NCBI GenBank assembly: GCA_033239005.1
Contig: BSQZ01000034.1
Span: forward strand, 5,531,001 to 5,595,000
Source: Lamellibrachia satsuma
Taxonomy: Eukaryota > Annelida > Polychaeta > Sabellida > Siboglinidae
DNA: 64,000 nt
Direction of reading: 5' to 3'
Translations under genes and position numbers: made by a program
In this document: in pieces, positions 34,815 to 46,647 of the stretch
How the letters are laid out: each line of letters starts with the position of its first letter
How positions within the stretch are numbered: position 1 is the first letter of the stretch
Notes under the pieces: generated by a model
Database searches by the model: none
Told to the model about the DNA's origin: nothing
What the model saw: only the letters and a program-made list of their open reading frames with translations

Positions 34815-36157
34815 GAGAACGCAGCGCCCTCTACCGATTGTTTAGTACAGGTGGCTACACGGATGACGAGGCAAAGGTAGACACGAATAAGGGCGACGTG
34901 TTGGCAATGACCTTCTTCCGTGACTATTGGGGTGGTTTACTCTCGACACGTCCCATCAAGATACTGCTCTTTGTCGTCTACCTGGTGTACTTAGCCTTCG
35001 CTATATGGGGTTGTGCACGTTCCGTACAGGGTATCACCCTGGACAGACTGGCAGGCGATGGGTCCTATGTTGCCGACTACTACAAGTACGACATCAAGTA
35101 CTTTCGAGAGTACGGGCCGGCCGTCAACGTCATTGTTGGTGCCGAACTCTAGCTGTGGCAAGACGGCGAACGACTCAAGATTGACACGTTAATAAAGAAA
35201 TTCGAAGCATCCGAATACTTCCAAGGCAAAGATTTCACGGTTGCGTGGATTCGCGATTTCTCCTCATTCATTGGAAACGATGTCGTAGTTGCTGCGAAGT
35301 TCCCGTCCCTATTGAACGCGTTTCTGAAAAATTACAAAGATTACAAACTTGACATTAAGCTGGACTCCGGTAAAATCAAGTACTCCCGATTCGTCGTGTT
35401 TTCGAAAAAAATGAAGACATCCATACGAGAAAGCTATATGATGTTGAAAGTTCGAGAAATCGCGGATGATCACCCGAAACTAAAAGTGACGGTGTTTCAC
35501 CCCGCTTTCATATACTACGACCAATACATCACTGTTTGGCCGAACATGCGGCAGAACATGTTGATCACGACGGCAGCCATGTTTGTTGTATCGCTGGTAC
35601 TGATCCCACATATGGTTTGTAGCCTATGGGTGACTGCCGGCATAGCTTCCATCTGTACCGGGGTCATAGGTTGCATGACGTGGTGGGGCGTCAACATCGA
35701 CACAATCTCCATGATCAATATTATCATGTGCATCGGCTTCAGTGTCGACTTCTCGGCTCACATCACATACGCGTTCGTGTTGGCAGAGGGCGACACTGGC
35801 AACGAACGCATGCGCAATGCCCTCCATACCATCGGTTACCCCATAGCGCAGGGGACGGTGTCGACGATCCTTTGGATGGTGGCCCTGGGTTTCTCTTCCT
35901 CCTACATGTTCCATGCATTCTTTAAGACGATACTACTGGTTATCTTACTCGGCGCCTTCCATGGACTACTCTTCATCCCAGCTCTGCTTTCATTCATCGG
36001 TCCAAAGGTTATGAAGCAACGGTCCGATCCGTGTCCTCTGAACAACCGTCGGTGTCCTCTCAGTGAAAATAGGTGTCCTTTTAGCGGCGGTGTCCCCTTA
36101 ATGGTGACCTCTGTCGCCTCAGTTGCTATCTATGTCCTCTCATTAGTGTCCTCTTAG
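34815..36157 (+). pseudogene. Patched-domain (PTCHD3-like) gene, C-terminal half, one stop
   Basis: The exon starts after the acceptor at 34814 in the same phase as the minus-strand copy. It encodes TFFRDYWGGLL, a membrane segment (IKILLFVVYLVYLAFAIWGC), a lumenal loop, and five more hydrophobic segments with GFSVDFSAH (the GxxxD-type motif) and ending at LLFIPALLSFIGP. A single TAG at 35150-35152 stands where the other copy has a Glu codon; otherwise the frame is open to a stop at 36155-36157. The last 35 or so codons derive from a degenerate 21-bp minisatellite (RCPLSEN, RCPFSGG). No exons for the first half or the sterol-sensing-type block are found upstream, so this is probably a partial gene duplicate. 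Confidence 0.82.
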
Positions 36158-36490
36158 TGTTGATCTTTGTCTTCTTATTGAAGATATGTGTCGTCTCATT
36201 GATGATATGTGTCCTCTCAGTAATGACCTGTGTCGTATTAGTGATGATATGTATCGTCTCAGTGATGATCTCTGTCCTGTAAATAAATATCTGTGTGCTC
36301 TCAGTAATAATCTGTGACCTCTCAGTGATGATATGTGTTCTCTTAATGACGATCTGTATTCCCTCAGTGACGATATGTGTCCCCTCAGTGACGACATGTG
36401 TCCCCTCAGTGACGACATGTGTCCCCTCAGTGACGACATGTGTTCCCTCAGTGACGACATGTGTCCCCTCAGTGACGATATGTGCTCTCA
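36030..36490. repeat. 21-bp minisatellite at the 3' end of the Patched-like copy
   Basis: Perfect or near-perfect units CCCCTCAGTGACGACATGTG have 21-bp spacing from 36363 to 36468. Increasingly degenerate relatives extend left to about 36030, inside the open frame. The unit is seven codons long, so frames stay open (for example CPLSDDM repeats at 36333-36578), but these are not genes. Confidence 0.9.
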
Positions 36491-38475
<1,985 letters not shown>

Positions 38476-38914
38476 ACAAAATTAACAACGAAAGTTAACT
38501 TAACTTATAGTGAAATGTCTCCCACTTGTATAGATACAGGTAAGCTTACATTGGCTCTGTGGGAAGCACTAACCTTCGTCGCCAGGGGGACTGTCGTGTA
38601 CCCCTGGATAGCCTCGATTATCCAGGCTCCGCGCTGTGGCGCCACCGTTTGCTGCACACATAATTGCGTGGATGCAGAGTGTACTTTTTTATTGCAGACA
38701 TTTTATGAACATGACAAAGGAACTTTAACACATCCCTCTTAGACCTTGGTGCACATATAATTAGCTAATTACGATGTCATCCGACCATTTAGCTAATTCA
38801 TAAAATAAGAGTAATTTTTTATTAGTTTATACGATGCAATTCGAATTAATTTTAAACTTTGATTATATTGACATAACTGTCCGACTGAAAACTAAATCAG
38901 GCAAAATAAATGTT

Positions 38915-39080
38915 AGTGTCTCATCTCGATAATGACGCTGATTGGCTGCTGGCGCTTCACGGGAACTCATCCACAAAATGGAGTGGTGACAGTTGGTAAC
39001 AACGAGACCACGCCTCTGCCAGACTCTCTTCTCGTCGGTTTCATAAAGCCGAGCGAGAGTCGGATAAGAGAGACAATACT
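38915..39080. repeat. Dispersed repeat family, copy 1
   Basis: CTCGATAATGACGCTGATTGGC, TGGCGCTTCACGGGAACTC and CGAGAGTCGGATAAG all recur at 57465-57815 with changes and larger spacing. The nature of the family is unknown. Confidence 0.6.
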
Positions 39081-39880
39081 CATAGTAGATAACCCCGTTG
39101 AAACGTGGAACTTAATGTTGCTGCGTTAACCAATGGGCTACGTCCCTACAACTTTGGGACATTTGGGATGTGGCCAATCGTGGACGATGTTACATGTGAT
39201 GTCTTCGTCGTCGGAGTCATTGGCCGGACGGGTAATTTTATTATTTATTTATTATTTATTTATTATTTAATTATTATTTATTTATAATTTATTTATTTGT
39301 CATTTATTTGTCATTTATTGAAACTCTATGTTTATCAATATCAAAACACATTGTGGCAAATATCTGATTTGAATTCATCGCCCACAAAGTTATCAATAAA
39401 AATACCATATGAACATTAAACTCGAAATGCTTATAATGTTGTTTTATAAATGTGAATATAATATGGCGGAAAGATCCATATTAAGAAATTCCCATCAAAT
39501 CGTCTTACCACGAATGTTGTACCGTAAATGCTTTCGTGTAGAAGCGCAGCATAGGCTGTTCTCCTGGCTGTTCGAGGGATGTTCAAGTAGAAGCCATACC
39601 ACAATTGATACATGATCAAGATAGCTGGAACACAGGGTTGCCCGTGTTAAAACAAATTGTACTGAACAACCAAAATATGTAATCTTTTCGTATGCCTACG
39701 TTTCGGGTTTCGTAGAATTGAAGTGACGCAACTTAATGACGTTGATAATTCCAACGTGCTAACAGGACCCTCGAACGGAAGCTCCCTGGGCAACCTGTAG
39801 TGGCACATAAACAGGAGCGACGACAGACGTAGAGCAAGAGCCAACCGACACAGATACTAAGAGAGTCGTAGCAGATAGAG
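39081..39880. other. Upstream region of the GTPase gene
   Basis: Holds a TTTA-type microsatellite (about 39238-39320) and no recognised gene. Confidence 0.5.
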
Positions 39881-39881
39881 A

Positions 39882-39887
39882 TATAAA
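39882..39887 (+). promoter_or_regulatory. TATA box of the RASD-like GTPase gene
   Basis: TATAAA lies 51 bp before the start codon. With the usual distance of about 30 bp to the transcription start, it would give a 5' leader of some 20 bp. Confidence 0.5.
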
Positions 39888-39932
39888 CCGACCGGTAGAC
39901 GCTGTGAGATTGTCTGCTGGCGTGAAAGCAAT

Positions 39933-40598
39933 ATGTCGAATTCTCAAAGCCAAGTAGACGCGGATTGCGAGTTGTCCACAGCGGGAAGAGAAAAGCGGTC
40001 CTGTCGGGTTACCTTAATGGGCGCGGCTGGGGTCGGCAAGACGAGTATTGTTTCTCGGTTCCTGCACGAGACGTGTCCGTCATTGTACAAGCCGACGGTG
40101 GAAGAATTATACCGGCAACACTACTACCAGGAGGACGGCAGTTCGTTCGCGCTCGACATCCTCGACACGTCAGGAGGCTACGCCTTGCCTGGCATGCGTC
40201 GGCTGGGGATTGCGATGTCCGACGCTTTCGTTCTCGTCTACGCCGTCAACGACCGGGCGTCCTTCGAGGAGGTGGAGCGGCTTCGGCAACAGATCGTCGA
40301 CCAGAGGAAAGACGAGTGGACACCCATCGTCGTCGTAGGCAACAAGTGTGACTTGTCGGAAGAGAGGAGTGTCGTGGAGCGAGTGATCATCGACTGCTCG
40401 GTCACCATTGACTGGAACAACGGGTATGTGGAGACTTCGGCCAAGGACAATGTCAATATCTGTAAAATCTTTGAAGAGCTGATGGTGCAGGCAAAGCTGA
40501 ACGTCAACTTAAAATCAACTTTAACGCCAAACCCTTCTGATGTTGGCCACAAACATGATGCAGGTTATTTACGGAAGAAACAGTGTAATATGATGTGA
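39933..40598 (+). CDS. RASD/Rhes-like Ras-family small GTPase
   Basis: A 221-residue intronless frame with all guanine-nucleotide motifs: P-loop GAAGVGKT (30-37), switch I Thr (YKPT, T55), DTSG (78-81), NKCD (137-140) and TSAK (168-171). It ends in CNMM, a CaaX box for prenylation and so membrane attachment. DTSG followed by Gly in place of the usual DTAGQ, the ALPGMRRL segment, and SFEEVERLRQQI are typical of the RASD (Dexras/Rhes) branch, whose members are poor GTP hydrolysers that modulate signalling. It lacks the long basic C-terminal extension of vertebrate Rhes. TATAAA lies just upstream and AATAAA about 320 bp downstream. A truncated paralogue is at 51794. RAS-like proteins of other small subfamilies are the main alternative. 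Confidence 0.92.
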   Translation: MSNSQSQVDADCELSTAGREKRSCRVTLMGAAGVGKTSIVSRFLHETCPSLYKPTVEELYRQHYYQEDGSSFALDILDTSGGYALPGMRRLGIAMSDAFVLVYAVNDRASFEEVERLRQQIVDQRKDEWTPIVVVGNKCDLSEERSVVERVIIDCSVTIDWNNGYVETSAKDNVNICKIFEELMVQAKLNVNLKSTLTPNPSDVGHKHDAGYLRKKQCNMM

Positions 40599-40912
40599 CA
40601 AGTTGCTCGGTATAGGACAATGTTGTATTTTGTCACTGGTGTTGATGGATATCGGTTGGCTTGATAATGTTTATGATCAATGTATCATATTACGTTAATT
40701 TGGGTTTTGAAAGTATTGTTCAAGCGTGCAGGTAATACAAAGGGAAAGCTTGATTGTAGACGTATTCTGATTTAGGTATACCTAAGTGTGTTCACAAATG
40801 TATCAAAAATATCGTAATATTGTGTTCAGTTATCTGGTAACACTAACATGTTTTACAGATATACACGTGTTCAATTGTTTTGTTTTAAATGTTGACAATT
40901 CGTTTGTCTACA

Positions 40913-40926
40913 AATAAAGAATAAAT
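40913..40926 (+). terminator. Poly(A) signal of the GTPase gene
   Basis: Two AATAAA words (40913-40918 and at about 40920) lie some 315 bp after the stop codon, in AT-rich DNA. Confidence 0.5.
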
Positions 40927-41726
40927 CAATAATACAATGGATTTATTTGTATATTTCAGTATCTTTAGGAATACATACGTTTTTGTACGCACATGAACAA
41001 TTACTTTCACCTGTGTTATCTTTGTCATGACTTATATGACTGCTGCTTTGACGTGCACCGCCGTCTTCTCAGACTATCAGGGAAGACGAAACCTCCTACG
41101 TAATAACAAAATTAATATATAATATATCCACAATGTTACTTTTTAATATGATGTATTTTACATCTACATAGAGATACCCTACCATATTTAATTTTCAGTT
41201 GCATGTATGACAGAGTGAATTGATCCAACATTGCTTAATACACCCACTAGTGACTGTTTCTCACGTTTAAATGATTTTGCTATAAACACGAGGTACTCGA
41301 TAATATTGTTGACGTCACTATATTGACGTCAATATATGTTGCAAACGCAATCAATCACGACGCTCCATTTAGCAAGATCACATATGTTTTGTAACAGCTA
41401 TGTTGTGTTATGTCGTGTCGTGTTGTGTTGTGTTGTGTTGTGCCTAGCCAAACTGCTAGACCGAAAGTTTAAAAGGAAGTCGGCTTCACTAGCAATGCAA
41501 GGACATCGTGTGGAATGTCTTCATTGTTTATGCCCGGGAGAAGATTTGTTTGTGTACAGTACAAGAAATGGGTCATTCGTATCATTATGTTACTATGAAT
41601 CCACAGTTACGTATATTTGTGGTACACATATACAATACGTTGTTAATGCCTAACATCTAACATCAAACATAAAACTAAATTTTAAAATATGTCAAAAAGC
41701 TACAACTATTAACTTTAAAAAAATCC
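40927..41726. other. Unannotated DNA
   Basis: No gene recognised. A GTGTT-type pentanucleotide tract lies at about 41403-41442. The frame 41336-41653 runs through it and matches nothing known to me. Confidence 0.45.
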
Positions 41727-43505
41727 AGTAAAACTGGCCTAGTTGACATAAGCTACCAACCTAACCATAAAGTTAAAATGGCTTAGTTGACATAAGCTAC
41801 CAACCTAAACATAAAGTTAAAATGGCCTAGTTGACATAAAGGTAAAGTCATCCCCCAGGCATTACGCCTTAGGAAGCCATGAAGGCTTATATGGCCAGTG
41901 CTTAAACCTGGTTTCTGTAGTGCGAAGCAACTTAGAGTGCAGTTATACTGACCCTCCTGGACGGGACACTAGTCCATTGCAGGTACCTTCCAAACAGTAT
42001 TTGTACTCATTTGCAGCTGAGTAGACTGAGGCAAATTAGGGTAAACGAAATTGCCTAAGCTTCGAAAACGAACCGTGACCAGTGTGGGTCTTGAACTCAC
42101 AACCCTTGAATTTAGAGTCCAACACCGTAACCACTAGACCACGGCTGCCCCCCCCCCCTAGTTGACATAACCTACCAAACTAAACATAAATTTTAAACTG
42201 GCCTAGTTGACATAAGCTACCAACTTAAACATAAAGTTAAAATGGCCTAGTTGATATAAGCTACTAACCTAAACATAAATTAAAACTGGCCTAGTTGACA
42301 TAAGCTACCAACCTAAACATAAATTAAAACTGGCCTAGTTGACATAAGCTACCAACCTAAACATAAAGTAAAACTGGCCTAGTTGAAATAAACTACGAAC
42401 CTAAACATAAAGTAAATATGGCCTAGTTGACATAAGCTACCAACCTAAACATAAAGTAAAACTGGCCTAGTTGAAATAAACTACGAACCTAAACATAAAG
42501 TAAAAATGGCCAAGTTGACATAAACTACCAACCTAAACATAAAGTAAAACTGGCCTAGTTGAAATAAACTACGAACCTAAACATAAAGTAAATATGGCCT
42601 AGTTGACATAAGTTACCAACCTAAACATAAAGTAAAAATGGCCTAGTTAACATAAGCTACCAAACTAAAAATAAATTAAAACTGGCCTAGTTGACATAAA
42701 CTACGAACCAAAACATTAAGTAAATATGGCCATAAGCTACCAAACTAAACATAAAGTAAAACTAGCCTAGTTAACATAAGCTACCAACCTAAACATAAAG
42801 TAAAACTGGCCTAGTTGTCATAGGCTACCAACCTAAACATACAGTGAAAATGGCCTCGTTAACATAAGCTACCAACCTAAACATAAAGTAAAAATGGCCT
42901 AGTTGATATAAGCTACCAACCTAAACGTAAAGTAAAAATGGCCTAGTTGACATAAACTACGAACCTAAACATAAAGTAAACATGGCCTAGTTGATATAAG
43001 CTACCAACCTAAACATTAAGTAAAACTGGCCTAGTTAACATAAGCTACCAACCTAAACATTCAGTAAAAATGGCCTCGTTAACATAAGCTACCAACCTAA
43101 ACATAAAGTAAAATGGCCTAGTTTACATAAACTACGAACCTAAACATAAAGTAAATATGGCCTAGCTGAAATAAGCAGCCAAACTAAACATAAATTAAAA
43201 CTGGCCTAGTTGACATAAGTTACCAAGGTAAACATAGAGTAAAAATGGCCTAGTTGACATAAGCTACCAGCCTAAACATAAATTAAAAATGGCCTAGTTA
43301 CCATAAGCTACCAACCTAAACATAAAGTAAAAATGGCCTAGTTGACATAAGCTACCAACCTAAATATAAAATAAAAATGGCCTAGTTGACATAAACTACG
43401 AACCTAAACATAAAGTAAATATGGCCTAGTTGACTTAAGCTACCAACCTAAACATAAAGTAAAAATGGCCTAGTTGACATAAGCTACCAACCTAAACATA
43501 AAGCT
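41727..43505. repeat. 44-bp minisatellite, interrupted by a SINE
   Basis: Diverged 44-bp units (GTAAAAATGGCCTAGTTGAC then ATAAGCTACCAACCTAAACA then TAAA) run from about 41727 to 43505 on both sides of a SINE at 41840-42157. There are over thirty units. They are variable (TAAACTACGAACC and TAAGCTACCAACC subtypes alternate in places), which marks an older or less homogenised array than the 31-bp one. Confidence 0.93.
41840..42157 (-). mobile_element. tRNA-derived SINE with 13-bp flanking repeat
   Basis: On the minus strand a G run is followed by a tRNA-like head: A box (GTGGTCTAGTGGTTACGG) and B box (GGTTGTGAGTTCAAGACCC). The body holds TTCGAAGCTTAGGCAATTTC, TGCAAATGAGTAC and GGACTAGTGTCCCGTCCAGG, typical of the conserved-core SINEs found across animals. 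CTAGTTGACATAA lies on both sides (41827-41839 and 42158-42170). It suits a target-site duplication, though the host minisatellite also contains that word in each unit. It appears complete. Confidence 0.85.
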
Positions 43506-44127
<622 letters not shown>

Positions 44128-44549
44128 ACTCTACATAGTGTGAGAATGGATCTCAGACAAGAGCTGAGACAAAGTGTTTCCTTAACCCATGACTCACCTG
44201 AGCCAGCGATACTGAAACAAAACACTGCTGGAGGTTCAACATACTGTTTTCTCGTTGGCAAGCCGAGGGTATCTCAATTTTACATGGTGAAGTAAGCAAA
44301 ATGGTGGCACGGTCTGTTATGTTCACGCACAAAAAGAATGCCGAATTCTGCAAGAGTTCAAACAAAAAGAAACGCCTGAGTCAGACGGGACTTTGTACAA
44401 CACAACTGTATAATTATCTCGTTTGTCAACTACTGGATGTGAACCATTGTTTGAGTAATTATGTTAAATTGCTAGGTTTTATTATATTACAACTTAGACC
44501 GGAGTTTTGGTGCAATATGCTACGAAATAACCATTTTGACCCTTTTGCA

Positions 44550-44690
44550 GTGGAACTTCGGTTTATGGTCACCCCGGTAATACAGTCACCCTGCCATTGT
44601 GGTCACCCTGGGACAGTCCCAAATGATTTTCACAGTATAAGATAGGACGTTTGTCGTGCTTTCCGGCTACTTGGACTTGGTGCAGCGACT
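44550..44690 (+). mobile_element. Left end of a pogo/Tigger-like MITE
   Basis: CAGTGGAACTTCGGTTTATG, then GTCACCCTGCCATTGTGGTC and ACCCTGGGACA, align with 33579-33650 of the MITE at 33.6 kb. No right end was found, so it is a fragment. Confidence 0.5.
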
Positions 44691-44734
44691 TGAATTTGGT
44701 GTAGATCATTTACAGAAATACGTGGAATATCAAA

Positions 44735-45060
44735 TAGAATAAGTATTACTATTGCATATATATTATACACAAACGTATTGTAGACATATATTAGGAAACA
44801 GGTTTTGTTAATTATTAGTCAGAGGGAGTATTTTAGAGTAAGTTAGTTTCGGATTCTGTCAGGGAATTCAGCGAGCGTTAATAGGGGTGTTTACAATTCG
44901 AAAATTTACATAACAGTGAATAGTCAGTAACAGTGAATATTGGTTAGAATAAGTATTAGTATTATACATATATTGTTCACCAACTTCTTGTAGACATATA
45001 TTAAGAAACCGTTGTTGTTAACAGAGGTAGTATTTTTTTTCCCCGGATTCAAACTCAACG
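44735..45060 (+). repeat. 210-bp tandem repeat before the LINE
   Basis: TAGAATAAGTATTA begins at 44735 and 44945. Both copies continue through TTGTAGACATATATTA and AGAAAC/GGAAAC words. It lies a few hundred bases before LINE ORF1 and may be 5' untranslated monomers of the LINE, or flanking DNA. Confidence 0.7.
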
Positions 45061-45124
45061 AGTGATAAAAGGGAGTTTGTTTACAGGTCATTCAACCCGT
45101 GCATCGAGCTATCGTTTACATTAA

Positions 45125-45240
<116 letters not shown>

Positions 45241-45349
45241 ATAAAGTGATTTATTTACTTAAATTACATACATAAGGTAATATCTGACATAGTGGTAGTC
45301 AACGTTTTCGGTAAAAAGGAATTAACAGCAGGATTTTAGCGTAAATTAG

Positions 45350-46645
45350 TACACACTCACTCACTTAATTTGTGGCAGTTGTAGTAACTGGGTAGATTTC
45401 GTCAAGTCTGGGTGCGAGAAGTCCTGGGCTGAGGTCCAGGCAGATAGTTTTAGTTTTGAGTGTAGGGGATGCGCAAGGATGAAGGAAATAGAGGTGGAGT
45501 TGGAAGAGCTGAGGCTGCTCGTTGTGGCAATGGTGGGAAGGGAACAGGGGAGTTGTGCCAGTAGTTCCGGTGAGGGAACAGTAGACGATAAAGTGGGGAA
45601 AGACACAAGAGATGCTAGGGAGAGCTCACCTCAGCCTGGGAGGAAGCTGAGAGGAGGGAAGGTGACAGGTCATAGGGAGACAGGACGTAAGGAGACGGGA
45701 AGGAAAGGAACGGGAGGGAAGACAACCGGGGTGAAGGAGAGGGGAGTAGGGGAGACAGGAGGGAAGGAGAAGGGAGTGGGGGAGACGGGAGGGAAGACAA
45801 CCGGGGTGAAGGAGAAGGGAGTAGCGGAGACAGGAGGGAAGGAGAAGGGAGTGGGGGAGACGGGAGGGAAGACAACCGGAATGAAGGAGAGGGGAGTAGC
45901 GGAGACAGGAGGGAAGGAGAAGGGAGTGGGGGAGACGGGAGGGAAAACAACCGGAGTGAAGGAGAGGGGAGTAGGGGAGACAGGAGGGAAGGAGAAGGGA
46001 GTGGGGGAGACGGAAGGGAAGGGGTCAGGACAGAATGTGATGGAGAGGATCGAAAGGAAGAGTTATTCTGCAGCAGTGATAGAGGGGGTGAGGAAGAGAG
46101 CGAGGGTGTTTGTGGGGGATTAGATAGTTAGGAAGACCGACAGAGTCTTAAACAAGGGAGATGATGTGGTGGTCTGCTTGCCTGGAGCCAAAATAGAGGC
46201 GATAACTGAGCGGGTAAAAAACATCGTAGGCTCGGGTAAGGGTGAATCTGTTTTAGTACATGTAGGGACAAATAACGTAGAGAGGGAGGGTACAACTGCC
46301 ATAGTTAGGAAATATAGGCAGTTGGTCAGAACACTAAAACAGACGCGGGTTGAGCAGGTAATACTGTCAGGGATTTTACCTGTAATGGGCAGGAGGGGTC
46401 ATAAATATCGAAATTGTCGGGGGATGGCAATTAACATGTTAGTCCAGAGGCTGTGTAGGGAAGAGGAAGTTGGATTTGTGGATTTGTGGGGAAGTTTTGT
46501 TGGGAGGGCTGATATGTACATGAAGGATGGGCTTCATTTAAGTGGAAAGGGGGCGGCAGTATTCGCGGACAAACTTTCAGCAGCAGTAGATAGCGACTTG
46601 GGTACAATGACAAATATTTTTGGAAGTAAACATTCTTTAAACTAG
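45350..46645 (+). pseudogene. CR1-type LINE ORF1: PHD-like finger, repeat linker, SGNH esterase
   Basis: One frame is open from 45350 to 46645 except for a TAG at 46121-46123. It begins with a PHD-like zinc finger (CGSC, then SGCEKSW, then FECRGC; Cys at 45371 onward) and a short acidic coiled stretch (MKEIEVELEELRLL). A Gly/Lys/Glu-rich linker of 25-residue repeats follows. After the stop comes an SGNH/GDSL esterase-like domain (VHVGTNN, GILPVMG, DGLHLSGKG with the Asp-x-x-His pair). Finger plus esterase is the ORF1 layout known for CR1-clade LINEs, where ORF1 binds nucleic acid and has an esterase of unclear role. The first ATG (45479) falls after the finger, so the true start is lost or lies upstream. 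Confidence 0.85.
45717..46018 (+). repeat. 75-bp coding repeat in LINE ORF1
   Basis: The word GACAACCGG starts at 45721, 45796 and 45871, with AACAACCGG at 45946. The 25-residue unit reads GGKTTGVKEKGVAETGGKEK and GVGET. The minus-strand frame through it (Ser/Pro/Leu-rich) is a shadow. Confidence 0.9.
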
Positions 46646-46647
46646 AA

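Noticed and set aside
39965..40552. Alternate plus and minus frames over the GTPase gene
   Set aside because: Shadows caused by the GC-rich coding sequence; only the main frame carries G-domain motifs.
45615..45950. Ser/Pro/Leu repeat protein on the minus strand
   Set aside because: Antisense shadow of the Gly/Lys/Glu repeat linker in LINE ORF1.
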